Of a DNA stretch of 64,000 nt, positions 16,601-24,805 are shown piece by piece. Each line of letters begins with the position of its first letter. The stretch's first letter is position 1. The position numbers and the translations under genes are program-made. The notes below the pieces were generated by a model. The model saw nothing but the letters and a program-made list of their open reading frames with translations, did no database searches and was not told where the DNA came from. The stretch spans positions 850,694 through 914,693 of the forward strand of contig JAKLEB010000001.1 of NCBI GenBank assembly GCA_022711765.1. Reading direction: 5' to 3'. This stretch comes from Candidatus Krumholzibacteriota bacterium (GTDB taxonomy: Bacteria; Krumholzibacteriota; Krumholzibacteriia; LZORAL124-64-63).

Positions 16601-16816
16601 GCAGATGATGTCCTTGCAGAGCCGCGCCATGGCGTGGTGCACGCCGGGCCTGCCGTTGGCGGTCGGCGGGCCCTCGTAGAAGACCCAGTCGGGACAGCCC
16701 GCCCGCTGGGTGATGCTGCGACGGAACACGTCGTGCCGGCGCCAGAACTCGCTGACCGCGTGCTCGGAGGCCGCGTCGTGGTATGGGCTCGCCGGCAATG
16801 GGTACAGGTCGGCCAT
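13670..16816 (-). CDS. ileS: Isoleucyl-tRNA synthetase, eukaryote-like (type 2) form
   Basis: 1048-residue class I synthetase charging tRNA-Ile. EGPPTANGRPGVHH (48-61) is the HIGH region in the form seen in the eukaryote-like IleRS2 group, GWDTHGLPVE follows, and KMSKSVGN lies near residue 600. The editing domain lies between and a long C-terminal anticodon-binding and tail region follows. Total length above 1000 and the motif style point to IleRS2, which is often naturally resistant to mupirocin; that property is family knowledge, not shown here. ATG 16816 overlaps the PNP stop by one base (TGATG). Confidence 0.96.
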   Translation of the reverse strand: MADLYPLPASPYHDAASEHAVSEFWRRHDVFRRSITQRAGCPDWVFYEGPPTANGRPGVHHAMARLCKDIICRYKTMTGHRVLRKAGWDTHGLPVERSVEKQLGIQGAQAIQAYGLGAFNDKCRESVWSCKAEWDEFTELLGYWIDLEDPYITYTNDYIESVWAILQRFHAAGMLYQGHKVVPYCPVCATPLSSHELANSYRTVQDPSLYVRLQAADADESFLTWTTTPWTLPSNVALAVGEDFDYVRVRHGGEVLILAEARLDVLDRERGVEVVDRFKGRALLGRRYRQLLPFCRVPAGAEAFKVVAADFVTLDTGTGIVHLAPAFGEDDFKAGERENLAVFKPVDQNGEFTAEVEPWRGMHVKKADPLIIRHLEAAGQLYAQATYRHEYPFHDRCGNALIYYATPSWFIATSRMRDQLVAANADIVWAPPEVGAGRFGNWLAGNIDWALSRNRFWGTPLNVWVCDRCGRLHLPVSRAELGELTGRDQSGLDLHRPHVDAIVFSCAAGGCGGTMRRTPEVIDCWFDSGSMPFAQYHWPFENQELFASQYPADFISEGIDQTRGWFYTMLVIGTFLTGRSSYKRCLVNELVLDRQGKKMSKSVGNTVDPMAIMRRDGADPLRWYLVTANPVWLPTRFDEEGIAEARSKLLGTVENTYKFFALYANLDGWTPEPARPVAPTVLDRWVLSRLQSVTASVRDDLEAMNLTRAGRTLGAFVCDDVSNWYVRLCRKRFWHGAVDTDKHTAYTVLDTVLETVLRLLAPFVPFTAEELYRGLRAHGEADVSVHLQDFPVADPARQDADLERRMRAAQDVVSLGRSLRQDTQLKVRQPLGQLLVHSADDRAATLLDDPTLVGYVANELNVKRIGALADPREVVVVTARPNYRALGPRFAKQAPQWARVIEAMTAEQISRLRERGEIALVLADRQEVLGFAEIQVREEGIEPFAATSEAGLTVALDTTVDEVLRAEGVAREIINKVQNLRKKSGLEVSDRIRLVIVGDASARAAVADHAERIRQETLAESLAADGELPHRDTFRIDDSDVTIMLARI

Positions 16817-17643
16817 CAGCGCGGCGCCTTTCGCAGGAAGCCGGTGACGAGGGCTTCCAGCCGCGGCTGGGCCTCGCTGGCGGTTCGCAGGATGTCCTCG
16901 ACCTTCGCCGGCTGCAGGTTGTCCGGGAAGCAGGCGTCCGTGATGACCGACAGGCCCAGCACCTTCATGCCTGCGTGCACGGCCACCAGGTTCTCGGGGA
17001 CGCTGGACATGCCGACCGTGTCGGCGCCCAGTTGCCGCAGGAATCGATACTCGGCGGCAGTTTCCAGGTTCGGGCCAGCGACCGCGACGTAGACCAGATG
17101 CCGCAGCGCGATCCGCTCGGCCAGCGCGACCTCGTCGCAGATCGCGATGTAGCGCCGGTCGTAGGCTTCGCTCATGTCCGGGAACCGCGGTCCGAGCCGC
17201 TCGTCGTTGGGGCCGATCAGCGGATTGGCGCCCATCAGGTTGATGTGATCGACGATCACCCCGATGTCCCCCGGGCGGTGCACGGGATTCATGCCGCCGA
17301 CCGCGTTGCTCATGATCAACGAATGGGCGCCGAGAGCGCGCATGACGCGCACGGGCAGGGTGACCTGCTCCATGGAATAGCCCTCGTAGTAATGGACGCG
17401 ACCCTGCATCACGCAGACCGCGCGCCCTTCCAGGGTGCCCAGGACCAGATTGCCCGCGTGGCTCGTGGCCGTCGACTCGACGAAATGCGGGATCTCCCGG
17501 AACGGGATCGACACCTGCCCCTGGATCCTGCGGGCGAACTCGCCCAGCCCGGTGCCCAGGATCAAGCCGTACTCCGGCTCCAGCGAGGTCCGGCTGCGGA
17601 TGTGGTCGGCGGCCTGGCGTATCCGCGTGTAGAGATCACTCAC
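16816..17643 (-). CDS. Purine nucleoside phosphorylase (class I, trimeric type)
   Basis: 275-residue enzyme that splits purine nucleosides with phosphate for salvage. Motifs in order: LILGTGLGEFA, SHAGNLVLG, MQGRVHYYEGYSM, IMSNAVGGMN, GPNLETAAEYR and GADTVGMSSVPE. These match the guanosine/inosine-type class I enzymes rather than MTA phosphorylase. The GTG at 17643 is chosen because GGAGG lies six bases upstream and it gives the standard N-terminus. It leads the PNP-ileS-dksA-like-lspA-rluD chain, in which neighbours touch or overlap. Confidence 0.93.
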   Translation of the reverse strand: MSDLYTRIRQAADHIRSRTSLEPEYGLILGTGLGEFARRIQGQVSIPFREIPHFVESTATSHAGNLVLGTLEGRAVCVMQGRVHYYEGYSMEQVTLPVRVMRALGAHSLIMSNAVGGMNPVHRPGDIGVIVDHINLMGANPLIGPNDERLGPRFPDMSEAYDRRYIAICDEVALAERIALRHLVYVAVAGPNLETAAEYRFLRQLGADTVGMSSVPENLVAVHAGMKVLGLSVITDACFPDNLQPAKVEDILRTASEAQPRLEALVTGFLRKAPR

Positions 17644-17673
17644 GTCGAGCCTCCACGCCCAAATGAAGACAGT

Positions 17674-17696
17674 CCCCGGCCGTCGCGAGGCCGGGG
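17674..17696 (-). promoter_or_regulatory. Hairpin in the PNP leader
   Basis: CCCCGGCC (17674-17681) and GGCCGGGG (17689-17696) form a perfect eight-base-pair stem 31 bases before the PNP start. On the minus strand the sequence after it is only mildly T-rich. It could be a leftover terminator for divIVA or a leader element. Confidence 0.35.
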
Positions 17697-17744
17697 TGAC
17701 GGGATTTGCAGCGAGCAAAGTAAGTTAACACGGCCGCGGGCGCC

Positions 17745-17764
17745 AAAAAAGCGTAAAAGAACGC
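17745..17764 (-). terminator. Possible terminator downstream of the DivIVA gene
   Basis: Minus strand GCGT-tctttt-ACGC followed by TTTTTT (17750-17745), 44 bases past the divIVA-like stop. The U run is good but the stem is only four base pairs, so the call is weak. Confidence 0.35.
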
Positions 17765-17807
17765 GGATCCGGGGACCCCGCTCTCGGCGACGCGTGCCCG
17801 GGGCGGA

Positions 17808-18539
17808 TCAGAGGTGCGGCAGGTCCTCCGGGCGATCGCCCGCGGCGTCGAACGGCAACGCGGCCACCTGCCCGGCCTGCTGGAGCGCCGCCGCGATCCG
17901 CGCGCTCTCGGCGGCCTTCTCCGCCTCCCGGGCGGCGATCGCGTAGTCCCGCCATTCGTCCTGGCCGCGGTCGATCCGGGCGGCCGGAGTCGGTTCGCCG
18001 GGCGTGACGACCGGGCCCGCCCAGGGCGGATCCGCCGGCTGGTCGGCGGCGACGTCGCCCGACTCGAGCATGCGACCGTCCAGGTCCCGGAAGTCGCTCC
18101 GGTGGGACTCGACGAACTGGATCTGCGCCTCCGCCAGGCTGCGGAAGCGACCCAGGTAGGTCTCCTTCTCGCGGTGGACGGCGAGCGCCTCGCGCCGCAG
18201 GTCGTTCAGCCGCGTGAGGCCCTCGGCCAGCACCCGGTCGACCCGCTGGCGAGCTTCCTGCACCATCAGCTCGCCCTGCTTGCGCGCGGTATCCCGGGCT
18301 TCCTGGGTGACCCGCTCGGCCGTCATCAGGGTGTCCCGCAGGGTCCGCTCCAGGTTTCGGTACTCGCCCAGCTTCTCGTCCTGCTCGACGACCCTCTCGC
18401 GCAGTTGCTTGTTGTCGACCAGCACGGCCTCGTACTCGTCGGCGAGGTTGGACAGGAAGGCGCGGACCTCATCGCAGTCGTAACCGCGCATGCCGCGCTT
18501 GAATTCCTGCTTGCGGACGTCCAGGGGCGTGATCCTCAT
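17808..18539 (-). CDS. DivIVA-domain coiled-coil protein
   Basis: 243-residue DivIVA-family protein. The N-terminal domain (residues 1-60) has MRITPLDVRKQEFKRGMRGYD and the VRAFLSNLADEYE helix typical of this membrane-curvature-sensing fold. Residues about 40-165 form a long coiled coil, and the rest is a low-complexity, probably disordered tail. DivIVA proteins recruit division or polar growth factors; outside Gram-positives the role is less clear. ATG 18539 is preceded by AAGGAGA six bases upstream. A DivIVA gene directly after yggS is a widespread arrangement. Confidence 0.88.
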   Translation of the reverse strand: MRITPLDVRKQEFKRGMRGYDCDEVRAFLSNLADEYEAVLVDNKQLRERVVEQDEKLGEYRNLERTLRDTLMTAERVTQEARDTARKQGELMVQEARQRVDRVLAEGLTRLNDLRREALAVHREKETYLGRFRSLAEAQIQFVESHRSDFRDLDGRMLESGDVAADQPADPPWAGPVVTPGEPTPAARIDRGQDEWRDYAIAAREAEKAAESARIAAALQQAGQVAALPFDAAGDRPEDLPHL

Positions 18540-18656
18540 CGTGCTTCTCCTTGCCAGTGCGGCCAGCTCGCGGGCGCGAACGACCAATTCCCGACCACTC
18601 GAGCCGGAAAAATCCGTTCTGTCCGGCGATGCATCAAGACCGGTGCCAGCCCCGCC

Positions 18657-19370
18657 TCACCCGGGGCGCGGTCCGAAGATGGCGGTCCCGATCCTCACCA
18701 GCGTGGCACCCTCGAGGATCGCCGCCTCGAAATCGTCGCTCATCCCCATGCTCAGCTCGGGCAGGGGTAGCCCGCAGGCCGACCGGGCGCGGTCGCGCAG
18801 CTCGCGCACGGATCCGAAGGTCCGCCGCAGGTCGGCCTCGCCGTCCCCGTACCGGGCCATCGCCATCAGGCCGCGCAGGTCCAGGTGGCCGAACGCGGCC
18901 ACCGCGCAGGCTACGTCCACCGTCTCGTCCGGGGCAAGCCCGTCCTTCTGCGGCTCGCGCGTTGCGTTGACCTGCAGCAGCACGGGCTGGCGCAGGCCCA
19001 GCTCGGCGGCCCGCCGATCGAGCCGCTCGGCCAGCTCGGTCGCGTGCACGCCGTGGATGAGCGCGAACCGGCCGGCCGCCCTGGCCGCCTTGTTGCGCTG
19101 GAGGTGGCCGATGAAGTGCCACCGGACCGGCGCCGCGGCCCGACCCAGCTGGCCGGCCAGGGCGTCCTGCCGCGGCAGCGCATCCTGCAGGCGGTTCTCG
19201 CCCAGATCGAGCTGGCCGGCCTGGACGACGGCCGCCACCAGCGGGAGCGGGATCCGCTTGGTCACCGCCACGAGCCCGACCGAATCCGCCGGTCGTCCCG
19301 CTCGCGCGCACGCGGCGGCGAGGCGTTCGCGCACGCGGGCGAGGTTGGTCGCGACGTCGACGTCGGGCAC
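18657..19370 (-). CDS. YggS-family pyridoxal phosphate homeostasis protein
   Basis: 237-residue PLP-binding TIM-barrel protein of the YggS/PROSC family, which buffers free PLP and has no proven enzymatic activity. The PLP lysine is Lys38 in VAVTKR. HFIGHLQRNK, GLMAMARYG, and MGMSDDFEAAI followed by VRIGTAIFG complete the signature. GTG 19370 has GGAGG seven bases upstream and gives the normal N-terminal length. It starts 14 bases after the KaiC-like gene. Confidence 0.92.
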   Translation of the reverse strand: MPDVDVATNLARVRERLAAACARAGRPADSVGLVAVTKRIPLPLVAAVVQAGQLDLGENRLQDALPRQDALAGQLGRAAAPVRWHFIGHLQRNKAARAAGRFALIHGVHATELAERLDRRAAELGLRQPVLLQVNATREPQKDGLAPDETVDVACAVAAFGHLDLRGLMAMARYGDGEADLRRTFGSVRELRDRARSACGLPLPELSMGMSDDFEAAILEGATLVRIGTAIFGPRPG

Positions 19371-19384
19371 GGCGGGCCCTCCGG

Positions 19385-20089
19385 TTAACGCCAGCGCAGC
19401 AGGCGAGTGTCGGGGTCGAGCTCCAGCGAGACGCTGGCTGGCTGCTCGGTGTCGTGCTCCTTGAGGATCTGCAGGCGGATCCTGCCGCCGACGGACGCCA
19501 GGCTCAGGATCACCGCGAGGTGCTCCTCGTGCCAGGCGACCTCGCGAGGCACGCCGCGGTCGTCGACCTCCTGACCCTCGCGGTGCAGGTTGCCGCAGGT
19601 CCACACCTCGGCGTCCATCTCGCGGGCGAGGTCGCGCATGCCCTGGATCTCCCAGTCCTCGCTGTACTCGAACCGCGGCGTGCCGTCCATGATGAGCATG
19701 TCCGGCTGGAAGTCCGCGCCCTCGCGCAGGAAAGCGATCGACTGGCGCAGCTTGGCGAGGGTGAACGTCTCGCGGTTGAAGACCAGCACGTGCCGGCCGC
19801 GTTCGACCGCCAGGCGCCGTTCCAGCAGGTTGTCGAGCTGGAGCAGCTCGGCCGTGGCGTGCAGGAGCTGGTCGTAGTAGGCGATGACGTGCTCGACGGT
19901 CTCCTTGGTGGAGATGTGCAGCACGCGCTGATTCTGCAGGAGCTTGTCGATGGCCAGACCGATCAGGAAACCGGTCTTGCCGGCGCCGGTGCGCGACAGC
20001 ACGACCCCGATGTTCCCGCGCCCGAGGCCGCCGCCGAGGGCGCGCTCGAGGATCCGCACCGGGCTCTTCTCGACGATGCTCTTGGTCAT
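19385..20089 (-). CDS. RecA-fold (KaiC/DnaB-like) ATPase of unknown role
   Basis: 234-residue protein that is a single RecA-type ATPase domain. The P-loop SRTGAGKT lies at residues 32-39 and the Walker B segment DMLIMDGTP near 130. The order P-loop, STKET segment, Walker B, GNLHREG and LASVGGRIRLQILKEHD resembles KaiC/RadA-like domains without zinc finger, Lon or second KaiC domain. The upstream ATG at 20095 is too close to GGGGAG, whereas ATG 20089 has it seven bases upstream. It starts 18 bases after fusA and is followed closely by yggS. Function unknown; a regulatory ATPase is the most one can say. Confidence 0.7.
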   Translation of the reverse strand: MTKSIVEKSPVRILERALGGGLGRGNIGVVLSRTGAGKTGFLIGLAIDKLLQNQRVLHISTKETVEHVIAYYDQLLHATAELLQLDNLLERRLAVERGRHVLVFNRETFTLAKLRQSIAFLREGADFQPDMLIMDGTPRFEYSEDWEIQGMRDLAREMDAEVWTCGNLHREGQEVDDRGVPREVAWHEEHLAVILSLASVGGRIRLQILKEHDTEQPASVSLELDPDTRLLRWR

Positions 20090-20107
20090 GGTCATGCTCC
20101 CCGCAGT

Positions 20108-22195
20108 CTACTTGCCCTTGGCGCGCTTTTCCAGATATTCCTTGCGCAGCTGCTCGGCGACGTCCTTCGGCGCCGGCGCGTACCGCGCGAACTCCATCGT
20201 GAACTCGGCTTTGCCCGCCGTCGCCGAGCGCAGGACGCTGGCATAACCGAACATGTCGCCCAGCGGCACGTGCGCGTCGATCCGCACGAACCCCGTGGCC
20301 TCCGTCGTACCCATGATGATGCCGCGCCGCTGCATCAAGGTCTTGAGGACCTCGCCCTGCTGCTCGCTCGGCCCCTCGACCGACACCAGCATCAGGGGCT
20401 CGAGCGCGATCGGCGCGCCCTCGAGATAACTCTCCCGGAACGCCATGCGGCAGGCAGTCTGGAACGCCATGTCCGACGAATCCACCGCGTGGCTGTCGCC
20501 ATCCTCGAGGACCACCTTCAGACCCTGGACCGGCGCGCCGATCAGCGCGCCTTCATGGATGCAGTCATGGAAACCCTTCTCGCAGGCGCCGATGTACTCG
20601 GTCGGGATGCTGCCGCCGACCACGGCGTTGACGAAGTGGTACTGCCCGTCGTCGCTCGGCTCGATGCGCCCCATGACCCGCGCGTACTGGCCGGAGCCGC
20701 CCGTCTGCTTGCGGTGCGTGTAGCTGAAGGCGACAGCCCGGGTCATGGTCTCGCGATAGGCCACCTTCGGCTGCCCGGTCGTCACCAGCGCGTTGAACTC
20801 GCGGCGCATGCGCTCGACGTAGACCTCGAGGTGCAGCTCGCCCATGCCGCGGATGAGCGTGTCCCCGGTCTCGGGATCGACCGCGGTGCGGAAGGTCGGG
20901 TCCTCGCGCGTGAAGCGGTGCAGCGCCTTGGCCAGCTTGGCCTGGGACTTGGCGTCCGCCGGCGCGATCGCGAGCGAGATCACCGGTTCCGGGACGTGCA
21001 TGCTGGTCAGGCTGACCTGCCGGCCGCCGGTGAAGGTGTCGCCGCTGGCGCAGTCGATGCCGAAGAGCGCGACGATGTCGCCCGCCTGGGCGGTCTCGAT
21101 GTCCTCCATCTGGTCGGCGTGCATGCGGCCGAGCCGGCCGACCTTGACCTTCCGGCCCGTCCGCGTGTTGACGATCTCGCTGCCCTTGCGGACGTCGCCC
21201 TGGTAGAGCCGGATGTAGGTCAACTGGCCGTAGAGGCCGTCCTCCAGCTTGAACGCGTGCGCGATGAGTTCGTCCGCCGGATCGTTGGACAGCACGAAGC
21301 CCCGCTCTTCGCCCCCCCGCAGGATCTCCAGCGCCTCGTTGCGGACCTCGGTCGGATTCGGCAGGTACCGCACGACCGCATCCAGCAGCAGCTGCACGCC
21401 CTTGTTCTTGTAGGCGCTGCCGAGCAGGACCGGCGTCAGCTCGTTGGCCAGCGTGCCGCGGCGGATCGCGTCGTGGACCAGCGCCTCGGTGACGGCGCCC
21501 TCGAGGATCGCCTCGGTCAGCTCGTCGCTGTACATGCTGGCCGCGTCGAGGAGCAGCTCCCGGCGCGCCTCCGCCTCCACGCGCAACGGATCGGGTATCT
21601 CGGACCAGGCCACGGTCTCGCCGTGCGGGCCCTCGAAGCGGGCGACCTGCATCCGGACGAGATCGATCACGCCCTCGTGCTCCGCCTCCAGGCCCAGGGG
21701 CAGCTGGAGCATCACGGCGTTGTGCCCGAGCTTCTCGCGCAGCTGGTCGGTCACGCGCATGGGATTGGCGCCGGAGCGGTCGCACTTGTTGACGAAGGCC
21801 AGGCGCGGCACCCGGTACCGTCGCATCTGGCGGTCCACGGTGATCGACTGCGACTGCACGCCGGCCACGGCGCAGAGCACCAGGACCGCGCCGTCGAGCA
21901 CGCGCAGGGCTCGCTCCACCTCGATCGTGAAATCGACGTGGCCGGGCGTGTCGATGAGATTGATGCTGTGGCCGTCCCACTCGCAGTGGGTCGCGGCGGA
22001 CTGGATGGTGATGCCGCGCTCGCGCTCCAGATCCATGGAATCCATCGTCGCGCCCACGCCGTCCTTGCCCTTGACCTCGTGGATGGTCCGGATCCGGCCC
22101 GTGTAGAAGAGGATCCGTTCGGACAGCGTGGTCTTGCCCGAATCGATGTGGGCACTGATCCCGATGTTCCGGACCCGGCTGAGATCGGTCGCCAT
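20108..22195 (-). CDS. fusA: Elongation factor G, mitochondrial/spdEFG1-like type
   Basis: 695-residue translational GTPase with all five EF-G domains. G1 is AHIDSGKT (15-22), with Ser in place of the Ala usual in canonical EF-G; switch II is DTPGHVDF; G4 is NKCD. The stretches [32 protein letters not shown] and [15 protein letters not shown] are those of mitochondrial EF-G1 and the related bacterial spdEFG1 group, which handles translocation, rather than of E. coli-type FusA. Many genomes with this form carry a second EF-G for ribosome recycling; none is in the window. It is not near rpsL/rpsG/tuf, which is also typical of such paralogs. Confidence 0.93.
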   Translation of the reverse strand: MATDLSRVRNIGISAHIDSGKTTLSERILFYTGRIRTIHEVKGKDGVGATMDSMDLERERGITIQSAATHCEWDGHSINLIDTPGHVDFTIEVERALRVLDGAVLVLCAVAGVQSQSITVDRQMRRYRVPRLAFVNKCDRSGANPMRVTDQLREKLGHNAVMLQLPLGLEAEHEGVIDLVRMQVARFEGPHGETVAWSEIPDPLRVEAEARRELLLDAASMYSDELTEAILEGAVTEALVHDAIRRGTLANELTPVLLGSAYKNKGVQLLLDAVVRYLPNPTEVRNEALEILRGGEERGFVLSNDPADELIAHAFKLEDGLYGQLTYIRLYQGDVRKGSEIVNTRTGRKVKVGRLGRMHADQMEDIETAQAGDIVALFGIDCASGDTFTGGRQVSLTSMHVPEPVISLAIAPADAKSQAKLAKALHRFTREDPTFRTAVDPETGDTLIRGMGELHLEVYVERMRREFNALVTTGQPKVAYRETMTRAVAFSYTHRKQTGGSGQYARVMGRIEPSDDGQYHFVNAVVGGSIPTEYIGACEKGFHDCIHEGALIGAPVQGLKVVLEDGDSHAVDSSDMAFQTACRMAFRESYLEGAPIALEPLMLVSVEGPSEQQGEVLKTLMQRRGIIMGTTEATGFVRIDAHVPLGDMFGYASVLRSATAGKAEFTMEFARYAPAPKDVAEQLRKEYLEKRAKGK

Positions 22196-22211
22196 GCTCG
22201 TCCAGTCCCTT

Positions 22212-22231
22212 TCGCCCGCCCCCGCGGGCGA
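22212..22231 (-). promoter_or_regulatory. Hairpin just upstream of the fusA start
   Basis: TCGCCCGC (22212-22219) and GCGGGCGA (22224-22231) make a perfect eight-base-pair stem with a four-base loop, ending next to the purine-rich stretch GAAAGGGA that is the likely ribosome site. It could limit access to that site. Confidence 0.35.
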
Positions 22232-22266
22232 GCGGCCCGGCCGCCGGCGCGGCCCAGATAACAGAG

Positions 22267-22288
22267 GAGGTTGGCCGCAGCCAACCTC
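22267..22288 (-). terminator. Hairpin terminator after kbl (distal)
   Basis: GAGGTTGGC (22267-22275) and GCCAACCTC (22280-22288) form a perfect nine-base-pair stem with a four-base loop. On the minus strand the following bases CTCTGTTATCT are T-rich though not a pure run. Good candidate for the end of the kbl transcript. Confidence 0.55.
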
Positions 22289-22365
22289 GCAGCGTTCGTA
22301 GCGGTGGCGGAAGCCGGCGGGAAGGTAAGTCGAGGCGGACCGGTCGGCAACCTCGCGCGGCGATT

Positions 22366-22384
22366 CCGGCGGGATTTCCGCCGG
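22366..22384 (-). terminator. Hairpin directly after kbl
   Basis: CCGGCGG (22366-22372) and CCGCCGG (22378-22384) pair around a five-base loop, 12 bases past the kbl stop codon. No U tract follows. It may act with the distal hairpin at 22267-22288. Confidence 0.35.
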
Positions 22385-22396
22385 CGCCGCCGCGGT

Positions 22397-23593
22397 TCAG
22401 ATGGCTCCGTGGCGCCGGCCGACGAGCGCGAAGGCGTCCAGGAGCTTGTCGATGTGCTCGCCCGTGTGCGCTGCCGAGGCCTGCAGCCGGATGCGCGCCT
22501 GGCCCCGCGGCACGACCGGGAAGCTGAAGCCGATGCAGTAGATCCCCTCGGCGAGCAGGTCGCGGCTCATCCGCTGGGCGAGGATCGCGTCGTTGGCGAA
22601 CTTCCGGAAGTGCACCGGGACGATCGGATGGTCGCCGGGATCGATGTCGAAGCCGAGCGCGGTGAGCCCCGCGCGGATCCGCTTCTGATTGCGATCCAGC
22701 GTGTGCAGCGGCTCGGGATCCTGCTTGCAGATCCGCAGGACCTCGAGGGTCGCGCCGCAGACCACCGGCGGCAGCGAGTTGCTGAAGAGGTACGGCCGCG
22801 ACTTCTGGCGCAGCCAGGCGATGATCTCCCGCGGGCCGGCGGTGGCGCCGCCGAGCGCGCCGCCGAGGGCCTTGCCCAGGGTCGTCGTGATGAGGTCGAC
22901 CCGGTCCATGACGCCGAATTTCTCGGGGGTGCCGCGGCCGGTCGGGCCGGTGAAGCCGGTCGCGTGGCTCTCGTCGACGAGGACGAGCGCGTCGTAACGG
23001 TCCGCCAGGTCGCAGATCGCCGGCAGGTTCGCGAAGTCGCCGTCCATCGAGAAGACGCCGTCCGTGACGATCAGCCGGAACGGGGCGCCCTGAGATTCGC
23101 GTAGCCGGTGCTCGAGGGACTCCATGTCGGCATGCCGGTAGATGAGGCGATTCGCCTTGGCCAGGCGGACGCCGTCGATGATGGACGCATGGTTGAGCTG
23201 ATCGGTGATGATGGCCGAGCCTTCGCCCAGCAGCGGCTCGAACACGCCGCCGTTGGCGTCGAAGCAGGCCGCGTAGAGGAGCGCGGCCTCCATGCCCAGG
23301 AATTCGGCGAGTTCCTGCTCGAGCCGCGTGTGCAGTTCGGTGGTCCCGCAGATGAACCGGACCGAGCTCAGACCGTAGGCCCAGCGATCGAGCGTCCGCC
23401 GCGCGGCCTCGACCACCCGCGGATCGCTGGCGAGGCCGAGGTAGTTGTTGGCGCAGAAATTCAGCACGGTCTTCCCGCCGACCCTGACCTCGGCGCCCTG
23501 CGCGCCCTCGAGGACCCGCTCGTCCTTGAACAGTCCCTGCTCCCGGAGCGATTCCAGTTCGCGGGCCAGGACCTGCTTGATCGCTCCGTACAT
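22397..23593 (-). CDS. kbl: Glycine C-acetyltransferase (2-amino-3-ketobutyrate CoA ligase)
   Basis: 398-residue PLP-dependent alpha-oxoamine synthase. With threonine dehydrogenase it converts threonine to glycine and acetyl-CoA. NFCANNYLGLASDP (45-58), SVRFICGTTELH (77-88), VDESHATGF (206-214) and TTTLGKALGGALGG with the PLP lysine at Lys241 match Kbl closely, and the length equals the family standard. BioF and serine palmitoyltransferase are relatives but differ in these blocks. ATG 23593 has GGAGG six bases upstream. No tdh gene is in the window, so its partner must lie elsewhere. Confidence 0.93.
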   Translation of the reverse strand: MYGAIKQVLARELESLREQGLFKDERVLEGAQGAEVRVGGKTVLNFCANNYLGLASDPRVVEAARRTLDRWAYGLSSVRFICGTTELHTRLEQELAEFLGMEAALLYAACFDANGGVFEPLLGEGSAIITDQLNHASIIDGVRLAKANRLIYRHADMESLEHRLRESQGAPFRLIVTDGVFSMDGDFANLPAICDLADRYDALVLVDESHATGFTGPTGRGTPEKFGVMDRVDLITTTLGKALGGALGGATAGPREIIAWLRQKSRPYLFSNSLPPVVCGATLEVLRICKQDPEPLHTLDRNQKRIRAGLTALGFDIDPGDHPIVPVHFRKFANDAILAQRMSRDLLAEGIYCIGFSFPVVPRGQARIRLQASAAHTGEHIDKLLDAFALVGRRHGAI

Positions 23594-23614
23594 CGCGCGC
23601 CTCCGCGGCAAGAC

Positions 23615-23644
23615 GCCGGCGGTCGCCGCCAGGCGACCGCCGGC
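23615..23644 (-). terminator. Strong hairpin between fba and kbl
   Basis: GCCGGCGGTCGCC (23615-23627) and GGCGACCGCCGGC (23632-23644) are perfect 13-base inverted repeats around a four-base loop, 17 bases past the fba stop. Only GTCTT follows on the minus strand. It may attenuate read-through or protect the fba mRNA end. Confidence 0.5.
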
Positions 23645-23661
23645 CTGGAACACGGTCCCGG

Positions 23662-24684
23662 TTACTTGGCGTACTTCGCCGCCATCTCGACCAGGCTCAG
23701 GCACCGGATCTTGTCGGCCCAGCCGGCCTGCCCGAAGGCGACCATGCGCTCTTCGACCACCTTGGCCATCGCCTCGCGCGCGGGCTTCATGTAATCGCGC
23801 GGATCGAATTTCTCCGGAGTCTCGGCGAAGACCCGGCGGATCGCGCCCGTGATCGCCAGGCGGTTGTCGGTGTCCACGTTGATCTTCCGCACGCCGTGCT
23901 TGATTCCCCGCTGGATCTGGTCGACCGGCACGCCGTAGCTCTCCTTGAGGGCGCCGCCGTACTTGTTCACGATGTCGACCAGCTCGCGCGGCACGGAGCT
24001 CGAGCCGTGCATGACGAGGTGGCAATTGGGCAGCTTCCGGTGGATCTTCTCGATGACGTCCATCTTCAGCACGTCGCCCGTCGGCTTCTTCTTGAACTTG
24101 TAGGCGCCGTGGCTGGTGCCGATCGCGACCGCGAGCGCGTCGCAGCCGGTGGCGGACACGAAATCGCCGGCCTGCTCGGGATCGGTCAGGTGGGCCAGCG
24201 CGTCCTCCCCGGACAGGCCGGCTCCGTGACCGTCCTCGAGACCGCCGAGGCAGCCCAGCTCGGCCTCCACCGTCACGCCGAGCGAATGGGCGACGTCGAC
24301 TACCTTCCTCGTCACGTCCACGTTGTACTCGTAGCTGGCCGGCGTCTTCCCGTCCGCCTGCAGTGAGCCGTCCATCATGACCGAGGTGAATCCCTGCTGG
24401 ATCGCGCTGTAGCAGGTCGCCGGGCTGTTGCCGTGGTCCTGATGCATCGCGATCGGGATCCGCGGATTGAGCTCGGCCGCCGCGAGCATCAGGTGGCGCA
24501 GGTAGTTGTCGTTGGAGAACGCCCGCGCGCCGCGGCTGGCCTGAACGATGACCGGGCTGTTGGTCTTCGTGGCGGCCATCATGATGGCCTGGATCTGCTC
24601 CATGTTGTTGACGTTGAACGCGCCGACGCCGTAGTCGTGCTCGGCGGCGTGGTCCAGCAGGATTCGCATGGGGACGAGTGGCAT
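23662..24684 (-). CDS. fba: Class II fructose-bisphosphate aldolase
   Basis: 340-residue zinc-dependent aldolase of glycolysis and gluconeogenesis. GAFNVNNMEQ near residue 21, HQDHGNS with the catalytic aspartate (Asp83) and a zinc histidine (His84), VEAELGCLGG, AVAIGTSHGAYKF, LVMHGSSSVP and KINVDTDNR all fit. The long insertion ending in KESYGVPVDQIQRGIKHG places it in the class IIB group. ATG 24684 is preceded by GGAGGA seven bases upstream. It stands alone between the tmRNA gene and kbl. Confidence 0.95.
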   Translation of the reverse strand: MPLVPMRILLDHAAEHDYGVGAFNVNNMEQIQAIMMAATKTNSPVIVQASRGARAFSNDNYLRHLMLAAAELNPRIPIAMHQDHGNSPATCYSAIQQGFTSVMMDGSLQADGKTPASYEYNVDVTRKVVDVAHSLGVTVEAELGCLGGLEDGHGAGLSGEDALAHLTDPEQAGDFVSATGCDALAVAIGTSHGAYKFKKKPTGDVLKMDVIEKIHRKLPNCHLVMHGSSSVPRELVDIVNKYGGALKESYGVPVDQIQRGIKHGVRKINVDTDNRLAITGAIRRVFAETPEKFDPRDYMKPAREAMAKVVEERMVAFGQAGWADKIRCLSLVEMAAKYAK

Positions 24685-24805
24685 GGCGGTTTCCTCCACG
24701 GTCTTCGGGTCGCTACCGAACTCGCGGCGAGGGTCCACAGCGCGGTCGCCCGAGCCGTAGGCGAAACTGCCGCAACGTGGACCGGTCGCGGCAGCGGAGG
24801 TTTGG

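Noticed and set aside
13442..17092. 1216-codon open frame on the plus strand
   Set aside because: It lies antisense to ileS and PNP. The translation is rich in Arg, Ala, Val and His without domains, as expected for the antisense of GC-rich genes.
22397..23593. Serine palmitoyltransferase or BioF as identity of the alpha-oxoamine synthase
   Set aside because: The CANNYLGLASDP, SVRFICGTTELH and TTTLGKALGGALGG blocks and the 398-residue length match Kbl specifically.
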